Shown one piece after another: positions 33,866 to 42,391 of a stretch of 42,974 nucleotides of DNA. The stretch's first letter is position 1, and each line of letters begins with the position of its first letter. This DNA is from an uncultured Chlamydiae bacterium (lineage in GTDB: Bacteria; Chlamydiota; Chlamydiia; Chlamydiales; Rhabdochlamydiaceae): NCBI GenBank assembly GCA_903824495.1, contig CAIJXB010000002.1, positions 1 through 42,974 on the forward strand, written 5' to 3'. The notes beneath the pieces were generated by a model that made no database searches, had not been told where the DNA came from, and saw only the letters and a program-made list of their open reading frames with translations. Position numbers and translations under genes: made by a program.

Positions 33866-34830
33866 GGACTTGCCAGCTTCCACTGGTCCCCTAATAACCT
33901 GTCAAACTCCGGCGGATTGAACGGAACGAGTCCTGCATGTGGATAGTTCGTCAGTTCGCCAAAAACAATGCGTCCATCGATGTTGTATAAATCAACTCTG
34001 ACAAAATCCATCCCTTCGGCAAGGCGCTCCGCTACAAAAAGCATCTCTTCCATATTATCTGGAAAAACCATAAGGTCAGAAAAATTCTCTTGATGCTGAC
34101 TGACGTTGAGCAGGTTCAGATCCCGATCGTAGAAATTGCATCGTTGATTTCTATGCACCATGAAGCAGTATACTTTACCATCAAACACATGAAACTTCCA
34201 ATCAATAGGCCTTTCATCTAGGGCCCCCAAATCTTCTTCAGCGTAAACAAGCCTTTTAGGAATATCTCTGTAACACCATTCCCCACAAAAGTCAGAGTAG
34301 TCTGTATGCAACCATCGATTCAATAGCCCCTTCACATTTTTGATATAGAGATCGTTATAAGAAACAGTATCCCATTCCACAAGAATGTTCATACTCGAGC
34401 CGTGGTTTGTTTTTACAAAATAGCGTGCCGGCAACTTAAGCCAATTGATCTCTTCAGGAGTTTGAGCGACTTGGTAAATCGTTGTCAGGTATTTTTCCCC
34501 TACACGCTCTGCAACGTAGTCGCGCACGCGAATCTTATCGGCAAATACTGTCAAAATAGGCCGTCTATCGTACAGCATCTTGTAATGGATTTTTTCAGTA
34601 AATGTCCTTGGATTTTCAAGATCCGGATATTTGCTATATTTAAAGTGATGGTGGTGATAGATGAGGGCGCGATCAGCTAGCCACCTTCCTAAATCTCTCC
34701 CCTCAAGTCCCTGCGGAGGAGGAGCCTGCTCATATGGGGCAGCTAACCTTGAAGAAGGGGTGCTGTAAAGAGGACATAAAGTCCCACACACAAATGCCAT
34801 AGCGGCAAGTCCGATCTTACCATTAAACAT
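33862..34830 (-). CDS. TupA-like ATP-grasp protein with a signal-like N-terminus
   Basis: The 322-residue product matches the TupA-like ATP-grasp family: NPRTFTEKIHYKMLYDRRP, ADKIRVRDYVAERVGEKYL, YFVKTNHGSS and VRVDLYNIDGRIVFGELTN are conserved blocks. These enzymes act in surface-polymer biosynthesis, such as teichuronopeptide and some capsules. I start at 34830 because GAGG stands 8 bases before it; this gives MFNGKIGLAAMAFVCGTLCP, a hydrophobic export-like segment, before the catalytic part. ATP use in the periplasm would be abnormal, so either the segment is an anchor or the protein leaves the cell. The gene is divergent from the GT2 gene, with 71 bases between starts. Confidence 0.83.
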   Translation of the reverse strand: MFNGKIGLAAMAFVCGTLCPLYSTPSSRLAAPYEQAPPPQGLEGRDLGRWLADRALIYHHHHFKYSKYPDLENPRTFTEKIHYKMLYDRRPILTVFADKIRVRDYVAERVGEKYLTTIYQVAQTPEEINWLKLPARYFVKTNHGSSMNILVEWDTVSYNDLYIKNVKGLLNRWLHTDYSDFCGEWCYRDIPKRLVYAEEDLGALDERPIDWKFHVFDGKVYCFMVHRNQRCNFYDRDLNLLNVSQHQENFSDLMVFPDNMEEMLFVAERLAEGMDFVRVDLYNIDGRIVFGELTNYPHAGLVPFNPPEFDRLLGDQWKLASP

Positions 34831-34901
34831 ACGCATTTCCTCGACCATTTTTCTGAAAAATGTTAGTGTCGCATTTGTCAAAAATCTCAACAAGGGAAAC
34901 T

Positions 34902-35708
34902 ATGTTTTTTCCAACTCTCTTGATTGCGTTATGTTTGTTTTCATCTCTTCACTCAAATGAAGAAAAACCAATTGTCATTATTACCGCATCTTATAACAAC
35001 AAGGATGTCTACAAAAAAAATCTCTTTTCCATTTTCTCTCAAGAGTACGACAATTGGAAACTAATCTACATCGATGATTGCTCAACAGATGGCACGGCAG
35101 ATTTGGTTGAAAAATTCGTGTCTGAACATGGCCAAGAAAACCACTTCACACTGATCCGAAATAGTGAGCGCAAAAGACAGCTCTATGGACAATATCATGC
35201 AATCCAAAGTTGCCCTAAAGATGCAATCATCGTCATTTTAGATGGCGATGACTGGCTTGCCGTTTCATGGGCCCTTGCTTACATCAATGAAATGTATCAG
35301 ACAAAAGATGTATGGCTAACCTATGGTCAATTCATCTATTCTAGCTCCCACTATATCGGTTACTGCCTACCCCTCCCCTCGGATTTATGGCCAAAAAAGT
35401 CGATCCGAACCTTATCTTGGGTGACCGGACATCTACGAACTTTCTATGCAGGACTATTTCAACGCATAGACAAATGTGACCTGATCTATGAAGGAAATTT
35501 CTTCCCTGTTTGTGCTGACTTAGCCACCATGTTTCCCATGCTAGAGATGGCTGGGCCTAACCATGTGAAGTACATCGATCCCATCTTATACGTTTACAAT
35601 GACAATGATCCATCCCAACGCTGTGATCTATCACTCCAGCGTAAAATGGAATGGATCATTCGATCAAAAAAGCCATACACAACTTTAATCGCTCCCCCTT
35701 ATGAATGA
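34902..35708 (+). CDS. GT2-family glycosyltransferase with a signal-like N-terminus
   Basis: The 268-residue product has the GT-A fold signature of family 2: PIVIITASYNNKDVYKKNL, YIDDCSTDGTADLVEKF and the DxD-type VILDGDDWLA. MFFPTLLIALCLFSSLHSNE stands before it and looks like a cleavable signal peptide, though with no basic residue. The ATG at 34902 has AAGGGAA just before it. It heads a forward series with the Stealth, GyrI-like and photolyase genes. Confidence 0.83.
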   Translation: MFFPTLLIALCLFSSLHSNEEKPIVIITASYNNKDVYKKNLFSIFSQEYDNWKLIYIDDCSTDGTADLVEKFVSEHGQENHFTLIRNSERKRQLYGQYHAIQSCPKDAIIVILDGDDWLAVSWALAYINEMYQTKDVWLTYGQFIYSSSHYIGYCLPLPSDLWPKKSIRTLSWVTGHLRTFYAGLFQRIDKCDLIYEGNFFPVCADLATMFPMLEMAGPNHVKYIDPILYVYNDNDPSQRCDLSLQRKMEWIIRSKKPYTTLIAPPYE

Positions 35709-35795
35709 TGTTGATTGAATACAAAATCACTTGGATCAAAATAAATTTTACCCTAAAGTGCTCCGAATCTCATCACAACAACAACTGAACGCCCT

Positions 35796-36863
35796 ATGCT
35801 ATACAAAACACTTGCAAAAACAGCCACTCTTACATTCTTTTTCATCTTATGCTGCATACAAAACCTATTTTCTTTTGCAAAAGAAAATCCCTTCCCACAT
35901 CCCATCGATATCGTTTATCTTTGGGTCGATGGAAGCGATCCAAAGTGGCTCTCTATCAAAAACAAATACTCGAAAGTCCATCAAACAGAAACTATCTTTA
36001 TTGGAGATGCCTGTATAGACTCCCGTTTTTCAGATCATGAAGAGCTCAAGTATTCATTAAGATCTCTTGTAAAATTTGCTCCCTTTTTTAACCACATCTA
36101 CATCATTACAATGGACCAATACCCTAAATGGCTTCTTGATCATCCGAAAATTACAATCGTCGATCATCAAGCAGTATTTAACCATCCAGAAGATCTTCCT
36201 ACATTTAACTCTCAAGCCATTGAGTCCCAAATCCACCGCATCCCTGGGCTTGCTGAGCATTTTATCTATTTTAATGATGATGTACTTTTGGGAAAAAGAG
36301 TCTCCCCTTACGATTTTTTTAAAGAAGATGGAAAAATCAATGTCCTGTTTGAAAAAGGGTTCACCGTCTCTTCATCACCTGAGGTCCAAGCAACAATGTA
36401 TCGTAAAGCGTGGGTCAACTCTAATCTTCTTTTAGACACGTATTTTATTTCAGAGCCAAGACGTAGGCTATCCCACGCACCCTTTGCTCTTCGAAAATCC
36501 CTGATACAAGAAGTGGAATGCCTTTTTCCCTGTGTGTTCACATGTAATTCAGCCCATAAATTCCGTTCCGATCAAGACTTTAATCTCACAAATGGCCTAT
36601 TGCAGTACATTTGGCTCTACCAAGGCTACGTAGAAAAAGGGAACCTCTCCAACAAAATGATTTCTTTGTATAGCAATGAGCGTTTTGCTGAAAGTAAAGA
36701 AGCGCTAGACTCTTTTCTAGTCGATCCTCTTCATACGCTTTGTATCCAAGATTGTACCTCTGAAGACTGCATCGAAATCTCTGAATATCTGAAAAACTTT
36801 TTCGAAACACTTCTGCCAGATGCTGCTCCTTGGGAAAAGCAGGAAATGCCAGCATTAAAATAA
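35796..36863 (+). CDS. Stealth-family sugar-phosphate transferase with a signal peptide
   Basis: The 355-residue product shows the Stealth regions in order: CR1 IDIVYLWVDGSDPKW at 37-51, CR2 FSDHEELKYSLRSL from about 78 with HFIYFNDDVLLG near 155-166, CR3 near SCNSAHKFRSDQDF-type residues at about 250-265, and a CR4-like TLCIQDCTSEDC near the end. Stealth enzymes transfer hexose-1-phosphate, such as GlcNAc-1-P, in capsule synthesis; the animal GlcNAc-1-phosphotransferase is a homologue. A clear signal peptide (MLYKTLAKTATLTFFFILCC, ending near FSFA) precedes CR1. The stretch of 87 bases before it shows no strong ribosome site. Confidence 0.88.
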   Translation: MLYKTLAKTATLTFFFILCCIQNLFSFAKENPFPHPIDIVYLWVDGSDPKWLSIKNKYSKVHQTETIFIGDACIDSRFSDHEELKYSLRSLVKFAPFFNHIYIITMDQYPKWLLDHPKITIVDHQAVFNHPEDLPTFNSQAIESQIHRIPGLAEHFIYFNDDVLLGKRVSPYDFFKEDGKINVLFEKGFTVSSSPEVQATMYRKAWVNSNLLLDTYFISEPRRRLSHAPFALRKSLIQEVECLFPCVFTCNSAHKFRSDQDFNLTNGLLQYIWLYQGYVEKGNLSNKMISLYSNERFAESKEALDSFLVDPLHTLCIQDCTSEDCIEISEYLKNFFETLLPDAAPWEKQEMPALK

Positions 36864-36904
36864 CCAAAAGTGCTATATTCTCAATATCAACAACTGAGGT
36901 CACA

Positions 36905-37438
36905 GTGCAAAAACTAACTGCTGCTTTAATGCTCATAACTAGCTGCGCTTTTTCAGCTCAAACAAATAAGGAACCTTCCGTGGAATCTTATACCACTACT
37001 CAAAAACAAGAACTCACCATCGTTGGAATCAAGTGCCGCACATCCAACGCCCCTGAAGCAGGACCTATTGACATCCCTAAGCTTTGGGCTAGATTTTACA
37101 GTGAAAACATCACAGCGCAAATCCCAAACAAAGCTTCAAGCGATGTGATCGCTCTTTATTGCGACTATGAAGGCGATTTCACAAAACCCTACTCTATCCT
37201 TATTGGATGCCCCGTAAACGCAATCGATACCATCCCTGAGGGTTTGGCTAGCAAAACCATCCCTGCGGGCTCCTACGCCCTTTTTAGCGCTACTGGGCAG
37301 CATCCACAAACCTTGATCGAAACCTGGGGTAAAATCTGGAAAACAGATTTAAAAAGAAGCTACACGGGTGATTTCGAAGTTTACGGAGAGACCTTTTCAA
37401 ACTCTCCTCCAGAAGTCAAAGTATGGATCGCTCTATAA
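36905..37438 (+). CDS. Secreted GyrI/AraC-effector-binding-like protein
   Basis: The 177-residue product has a signal peptide (MQKLTAALMLITSCAFSAQT) and then a domain like the small-molecule-binding fold of GyrI and the C-terminus of Rob: ELTIVGIKCRTSNAP, LWARFY, VIALYCDYEGDFTKPYSILI and PAGSYALFSATG. The start is a GTG at 36905 with GAGG 4 bases before it; upstream in-frame ATG at 36830 would lie within the stealth gene and hide the signal peptide. Ligand-binding outside the cytoplasm is inferred. The photolyase ATG begins 2 bases after its stop. Confidence 0.75.
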   Translation: MQKLTAALMLITSCAFSAQTNKEPSVESYTTTQKQELTIVGIKCRTSNAPEAGPIDIPKLWARFYSENITAQIPNKASSDVIALYCDYEGDFTKPYSILIGCPVNAIDTIPEGLASKTIPAGSYALFSATGQHPQTLIETWGKIWKTDLKRSYTGDFEVYGETFSNSPPEVKVWIAL

Positions 37439-37439
37439 G

Positions 37440-38810
37440 ATGGATAAGAAATTTCAAAGAGCCCTTTTTATTTTTAGAAGAGATTTGAGACTAGAAGATA
37501 ACACTGGTCTTATTTTTGCTCTTAAAGAAGCTAAAGAAGTAATCCCCTGCTTCATTTTTACACCTGAGCAGATCGAAAAAAACAGCTATAGAAGTGATCA
37601 CTCTTTGCAGTTCATGATCGAATCTTTAGAAGAGCTGGGGAGCTCTTTAAAAGATAAAAACGGAAAGCTTTATCTGTTTCATGGCGAGCCTAAAGAGATT
37701 ATAGAAAAGTGTATCTCTGAGCTTAAAATCGACGCTGTAGTGGTAAATGAGGACTATACACCGTATAGCATCAAAAGAGATCACGCCATTGAATCCGTCT
37801 GCAAAAAGCATAAGGTCTCTTTTCACTCTTTTGAAGATGCCTTGTTACATCCTCCTAGCGAGACCTTAAAATCAGATGGTAAACCCTATACGATTTTTAC
37901 CCCCTTTTATCGCAATGCTTCTAAATTAGAAGTTCCCCATCCCGTCTCTAATAGACATGATAACTACTACACACATCAAGTAGCTTTTGCATCTAAACAA
38001 AGCCTCTATGATGAACTTCTTCCTAAAAGAGCTCTTTCACCGCAAGGAGGAAGAAACAACGCCCTTAAAATTTTAAAAAAAATAAGCTCTTTTGCAGATT
38101 ATGAATCTTTAAGAGACTTTCCAGCTGAAGATTCTACGACCCATCTTTCTGCCCATCTTAAATTCAACACCTGTTCCATTCGAGAAGTCTACTGGTCGAT
38201 CTCCAAACACTTAGGAGATTCTTCTGAGCTCCTTAGATCCCTTTACTGGAGAGATTTTTTTAGCTCGATCGCTTTTTACTTCCCCTATGTGTTTTCAGGC
38301 GCTTTTCATCAGAAATTTGATAAAATCAAATGGTCAGATGATATGGGAGCCTTTAAAAAATGGTGCGCGGGAAATACAGGCTTCCCTATTGTTGATGCAG
38401 GGATGAGAGAGCTGAACCAAACAGGATTTATGCATAATAGGGTCCGCATGATTGTTGGAAGCTTTCTTGTTAAAGACCTTCACATCAATTGGAGATGGGG
38501 TGAGAAATATTTTGCAAGAAAGCTCACAGACTATGATCCCGCTATCAACAATGGGAACTGGCAATGGATAGCAAGTACAGGATGCGATGCTCAGCCTTAC
38601 TTTCGAGTCTTCAACCCGTGGAACCAGTCTTTAAAATTTGATCCTGAGTGCACTTACATAAAAAAGTGGGTTCCCGAACTTTCTTCAGTTGATCCAAAAC
38701 GGATCCACAAGTGGTACTTAGAAGAAGAGACGCCTACTTATCCCGCTGCTATGCTTGATCATGCAGTAGAGTCTAAAAAAGCGATCGAAACCTATAAAAA
38801 AGTGCCGTAA
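37440..38810 (+). CDS. phr: Deoxyribodipyrimidine photolyase
   Basis: The 456-residue class I photolyase repairs UV pyrimidine dimers using blue light and FAD. It has the FRRDLRLEDNTGL start, a light-harvesting cofactor domain in the first 130 residues, and the FAD domain with MRELNQTGFMHNRVRM and NNGNWQWIASTGCDAQPYF. The family's end, LKFDPECTYIKKWVPEL, is present. Start at 37440 is chosen to give the normal N-terminus; the longer frame to 37368 is inside the upstream gene. Use of light fits a host exposed to daylight such as an amoeba. Confidence 0.95.
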   Translation: MDKKFQRALFIFRRDLRLEDNTGLIFALKEAKEVIPCFIFTPEQIEKNSYRSDHSLQFMIESLEELGSSLKDKNGKLYLFHGEPKEIIEKCISELKIDAVVVNEDYTPYSIKRDHAIESVCKKHKVSFHSFEDALLHPPSETLKSDGKPYTIFTPFYRNASKLEVPHPVSNRHDNYYTHQVAFASKQSLYDELLPKRALSPQGGRNNALKILKKISSFADYESLRDFPAEDSTTHLSAHLKFNTCSIREVYWSISKHLGDSSELLRSLYWRDFFSSIAFYFPYVFSGAFHQKFDKIKWSDDMGAFKKWCAGNTGFPIVDAGMRELNQTGFMHNRVRMIVGSFLVKDLHINWRWGEKYFARKLTDYDPAINNGNWQWIASTGCDAQPYFRVFNPWNQSLKFDPECTYIKKWVPELSSVDPKRIHKWYLEEETPTYPAAMLDHAVESKKAIETYKKVP

Positions 38811-38833
38811 AAGCGCTAGACGACACATCTACA

Positions 38834-40069
38834 CTAAAAATTGGAAGACACTACTCCAGTAGCACCAATGATTTCGTCTGAAAAAAAATCTTTTTCAACA
38901 TTGAAAAAGTCATCACAAGGAAAATCAATATCTGCGTCAACGATCGAATTTCCCTCTTCCTTATCTAAAGCTGACTTTAGATTTAAATCCAGAGCTAGGT
39001 TACGTTGAATTCTTCTATTTTGAACATAAAAATAGTTTTTAATGGTATTATCGGAATAGAACTTCCCTAAAGGCTTATCGCATAGATCCATTTCAGCAAA
39101 CTCCTTTGAAATCGCCGTCCATTTATTAGGATTTGCCTGATACAATCTTTCAATTGTTTTCTGATGATTCTTTTGAATGCTACCTCCTAAAGAATTTGGG
39201 CATATATCCCTGATCCATTTTTCTCTAAGCTGCTTCGCATTTCTATCCAACTGCTTAATTTCTGGGTATTTACTGATGGTTAAAAATACTTTACTCCATT
39301 GAGGATCACTGCCTGAACCGCAATACGGCCGCATATCAGGATGCTCTTTAGTATGTTTTTCGATAACCTCTTTTAAAATCTTTTCATCCTTAGCCGTCCA
39401 ACTTCCATGAATCTTGGAAAAAACAACCCTTTCCACCTTCTCTTGAATTCTCTTTCTTTTTCCAAAGGCCTTTTCATCAGAAAACTCAATTGCCTCACTA
39501 GTTGTTGTGCTCGAATCTATTTCAGGTTGAATTACCCTGTTTTTGCTATAAAAATAGTTTTTAATCGCGTTGCCAGAATAGTATTTTCCCAAAGGCTTAT
39601 CCGGTAATTTCATTTCAGCAAACTCCTTTGAAGTCTGCGCCCATCTCTTGAAATTCTTCTTGTATAATTCTTCAATGATTTTCTTGTGACTTTCTTGAAT
39701 GATTCCGCCTAAAGAATCTGGGCATATATCTCTGATCCATTTTTCTCTAAGCTGTCTCACATTTCTACCCAATTGTTTGACTTCCGGGTATTGAGAAACC
39801 ACAAAAAACATGCTAAATCGATAATATGTAGTATAATTGGAGTCTGCAAAAATACTGGAGTTTTCTCTTTTGCACCTTTCAACGGCGTTTTTTAAAATCA
39901 GCTCCTCCTCACTCGTCCATCTTGACCGAACTCCTTGAGAAAAAATTGTGTCCATCCTATCTTTGAGATTCTCATTCAAAGCTCTTTCAAGTTTTCCAAA
40001 ATGTGATGGAATATTCTGATCTATTAATGGCAGTATATTCATAGTGGCAAAAAGAGTAACATAGCTCAT
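38834..40069 (-). CDS. Tandem Myb/SANT-like protein, possible nuclear effector
   Basis: The 411-residue product contains two homologous units at about 50-178 and 222-352. Each starts with a Trp-acidic helix (RWTSEEELIL; SWTAKDEKIL), then R-x-x-[RK]-Q-L-R-E-K-W-I-R-D-I-C-P, then a second helix with a Trp (KRWAQTSKEFAE; NKWTAISKEFAE), and ends in NAIKNYFYSKNR or NTIKNYFYVQNR. This is the layout of c-Myb R2R3 repeats (KQCRERW, then IAK, then DNAIKNHW). Between the units is K204-R-K-R207, and the tail (about 378-400) is acidic and aromatic. The pattern is that of a eukaryotic transcription factor. No Sec signal. Start may be ATG 40069 or 40042; neither has a strong ribosome site. Confidence 0.75.
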   Translation of the reverse strand: MSYVTLFATMNILPLIDQNIPSHFGKLERALNENLKDRMDTIFSQGVRSRWTSEEELILKNAVERCKRENSSIFADSNYTTYYRFSMFFVVSQYPEVKQLGRNVRQLREKWIRDICPDSLGGIIQESHKKIIEELYKKNFKRWAQTSKEFAEMKLPDKPLGKYYSGNAIKNYFYSKNRVIQPEIDSSTTTSEAIEFSDEKAFGKRKRIQEKVERVVFSKIHGSWTAKDEKILKEVIEKHTKEHPDMRPYCGSGSDPQWSKVFLTISKYPEIKQLDRNAKQLREKWIRDICPNSLGGSIQKNHQKTIERLYQANPNKWTAISKEFAEMDLCDKPLGKFYSDNTIKNYFYVQNRRIQRNLALDLNLKSALDKEEGNSIVDADIDFPCDDFFNVEKDFFSDEIIGATGVVSSNF

Positions 40070-40178
40070 CTATTTTTTGTAAGAAAAAGGCGGTGTATAA
40101 GCGTGTAATGATTTGTGTTTTTTAAAATCTATAAACGAGCTATACACATAGAGCGTTACCCTAAAAAAGGAAATTATT

Positions 40179-40676
40179 ATGACAACTGTTACATTCAAAG
40201 GAACGCCTGTTCAGCTCACAGGAAAATTCCCAAGCCTTAAACAAAAAGCCCCCTCGTTTACACTTGTAAATAGCAGTCTCGAAGATATTAAACTAGAAAG
40301 CCTTCCAGCTATCAAAAAACTGCTTTTGATCGTGCCAAGTTTGGAAACTTCTGTATGCGCTACTTGCACAAGGAAATTTCATGACAAAGTAATGGATAGA
40401 AAAGATCTGCTTTTACTTGTGATATCAGCAGACCTTCCCTTTGCACAAAAAAGATACTACGATGCAGAAAAACTTTCTAATGTGACGACTTTATCGACCA
40501 TGAGAGATCAATCTTTTGCTAAAGACTATGGGGTGCTCATTGAAGAGGGTCCTTTGAAGGGACTTTGCACAAGAGCGGTTTTACTTCTTGATGAAACAAA
40601 CCTTGTAATTTATGAAGAGCTCGTCTCAGAGATCACTTCTGAACCTAACTACGACAAGGTTTTCGCTTGTATCTAG
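40179..40676 (+). CDS. tpx: Thiol peroxidase (Tpx) with changed cysteines
   Basis: The 165-residue product matches Tpx: VTFKGTPVQLTG at the start, PSLETSVC60 as the peroxidatic cysteine, ADLPFAQKRYYDAEKLSNV, TLSTMRD and GPLKGLCTRAV. It reduces hydroperoxides with electrons usually from thioredoxin. The resolving cysteine, normally the residue after R-F in LPFAQxRFC, is Tyr94 here, while Cys63 makes a CATC pair with Cys60, and Cys130 and Cys164 are further candidates. AAGGAAA precedes the ATG. The end overlaps the malic enzyme end by 32 bases. Confidence 0.92.
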   Translation: MTTVTFKGTPVQLTGKFPSLKQKAPSFTLVNSSLEDIKLESLPAIKKLLLIVPSLETSVCATCTRKFHDKVMDRKDLLLLVISADLPFAQKRYYDAEKLSNVTTLSTMRDQSFAKDYGVLIEEGPLKGLCTRAVLLLDETNLVIYEELVSEITSEPNYDKVFACI

Positions 40677-42327
40677 GGTAGTTTGGAGTCCATACGTTTT
40701 TTTCAATGAGAGCTCTAATCTCTGAGTCTAAGTGAGGAGGGATTAGTCCCTCTTCTATAGCCATTTTAATAGCGGCAAAGGCTATTTCCTTGGAAATAGA
40801 CGGGAGTTCTTCAAAAGACGGAAACAACGAGCCTTGTGGGTCTTTTAAGATAGGAGCGTGGCGGCTTAGCTCATTTGCTGCTGCAACAAACATCTTATCT
40901 GTTATTTTTTTCAGTTTAAAAGAAACAGCGGCAAGACCAATTCCTGGGAAAATATACACGTTATTGCACTGAGCCACTGGATAGAGCTTATGTTCGTATT
41001 CAACGGGCGCAAAAGGGCTTCCTGTTGCAAAAAGGACCTGTCCTTTAGACCATTTGATCAGATCTTCCGGTTTTGCTTCACACTTGTCATTGGGATTGGA
41101 AAGGGGCAAGATAAGAGGATGCTTGACTGCCTTTGCCATTGCTTTAACAATTTCTTCTGTAAACGCTCCTTTTTGTGTAGAAACTCCAATGAGGACGGAG
41201 GGTTTTGCATTTTCTATCACCTCTAAAAGAGAAATGTTTTTAGGATCTTTTACCTTCCAATCTTTTAACTTGCGGCTGTCTTGGAGAAAATGTTTCTGCC
41301 CTTCATCATGGGCGCCATTTGTTTGTAAAAGTCCGTGGATATCTACAACATAAAAGTGACTATACGCCTCTTCTTCAGAATACCCCTCTAACATCATCGC
41401 ATCCACAAGCGTTCTACAGATCCCAAGTCCTGCAGAACCTCCTCCTAAAACAGCAATCTTTTGATCTTTTAATAAAACAGATTGTTTCCTTGTGGCGGCA
41501 AAGACCGCTGCAAGAACAACAGCTGCTGTTCCTTGAATGTCATCGTTGAAAGAAAGAATCTGTTCTCTATATCGATCAAGTAAGGGTTTTGCATGGGGCT
41601 TTGCAAAATCCTCCCACTGAAGAAGAACCTTTGGAAATCTCTTTTTTAGTGCTTTTACAAACAGGTCTACAAACTCATTATAAGCATCCCCTGTAATCCT
41701 TTCATGTCTCCAGCCCATATAGCTAGGATCGTTAAGGTATTCAGGATTGTTTGTTCCTACATCTAAAAAGATGGGAAGTGTTCGAGAGGGATGGATCCCT
41801 CCAAAAAGGGTATAAAGTGATAGCTTACCAACAGGAATTGCCATCCCGCCGATTCCCACATCACCAAGACCTAAAATCCTCTCTCCATCTGTTACCACAA
41901 CAACATCGATCGGTTTATCTTTAAATTGATCGAGCATCTCTTGCATATGCTCTTTATTTGGATAGGAAAGATAAAGCCCTCTTTGCTCTTTATACAAGTA
42001 GCTATACTGGATCGATACATCCCCTACAGTTGGAGTATAAATGTAGGGAAGCATTTCAGAAACATGCTGACTTATGAGGTGATAAAAAAGGATTTCATTG
42101 CGGTTTTGTAGTGAGTTTAAAAAAATAAACTTAGAAAGCTGCGAGGGTTGAGATAAAAAATTTTGATAACGCCTAGCTGATTGCGCTTCAATAGAAGAAA
42201 CGTGATACGGAAGAAGACCATGCAACCCAAGCTCTGCCCTTTCTTCCTGGGTAAAGGCGCTTCCTTTATTGTAATGAGGAGTATTTAGAATCTGCTCTGC
42301 CGGTAAATCTAGATAGACTTCATCCAC
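40645..42327 (-). CDS. NAD(P)-dependent malic enzyme
   Basis: The 560-residue product is full length for the large malic enzyme (MaeA/SfcA type), which converts malate to pyruvate and CO2. Visible are IYTPTVGDVSIQY, VVVTDGERILGLGDVGIGGM, FNDDIQGTAAV, the dinucleotide site AVLGGGSAGLGI and PLSNPNDKCEA. It links the TCA cycle to pyruvate and reducing power. The convergent tpx gene overlaps its end. The promoter 42357-42385 fits its start; AGGGAG lies about 11 bases before the ATG. Confidence 0.95.
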   Translation of the reverse strand: MDEVYLDLPAEQILNTPHYNKGSAFTQEERAELGLHGLLPYHVSSIEAQSARRYQNFLSQPSQLSKFIFLNSLQNRNEILFYHLISQHVSEMLPYIYTPTVGDVSIQYSYLYKEQRGLYLSYPNKEHMQEMLDQFKDKPIDVVVVTDGERILGLGDVGIGGMAIPVGKLSLYTLFGGIHPSRTLPIFLDVGTNNPEYLNDPSYMGWRHERITGDAYNEFVDLFVKALKKRFPKVLLQWEDFAKPHAKPLLDRYREQILSFNDDIQGTAAVVLAAVFAATRKQSVLLKDQKIAVLGGGSAGLGICRTLVDAMMLEGYSEEEAYSHFYVVDIHGLLQTNGAHDEGQKHFLQDSRKLKDWKVKDPKNISLLEVIENAKPSVLIGVSTQKGAFTEEIVKAMAKAVKHPLILPLSNPNDKCEAKPEDLIKWSKGQVLFATGSPFAPVEYEHKLYPVAQCNNVYIFPGIGLAAVSFKLKKITDKMFVAAANELSRHAPILKDPQGSLFPSFEELPSISKEIAFAAIKMAIEEGLIPPHLDSEIRALIEKNVWTPNYPRYKRKPCRS

Positions 42328-42356
42328 AAAAAACTCCCTCTTGCGACTAAAACTGG

Positions 42357-42385
42357 AAGTTAAATGAAAAAGTCCCCTATGTCAA
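42357..42385 (-). promoter_or_regulatory. Good consensus promoter of the malic enzyme gene
   Basis: On the reverse strand TTGACA (42385-42380) and TAACTT (42362-42357) have a 17-base spacer and end 29 bases before the malic enzyme start. The -35 overlaps the region just after the upstream autotransporter stop, so the gene need not depend on that transcript. Confidence 0.6.
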
Positions 42386-42391
42386 TCCTTT

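Noticed and set aside
34831..34893. Longer TupA-like frame starting at 34893
   Set aside because: GAGG is correctly spaced only for the ATG at 34830, and the longer form would hide the hydrophobic export-like segment.
35731..36435. Forward frames of 63-119 codons overlapping the Stealth gene
   Set aside because: Out-of-frame shadows; the Stealth motifs are all in the frame beginning at 35796.
32840..36863. A plain capsule or LPS locus
   Set aside because: No wzx, wzy, wza or nucleotide-sugar synthesis genes are present, the genes face different ways, and several products carry export signals, so a standard polysaccharide locus is not supported.
36830..36904. ATG start at 36830 for the GyrI-like gene
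   Set aside because: It overlaps the end of the Stealth gene and places 25 polar residues before a clear signal peptide; GTG at 36905 with GAGG fits better.
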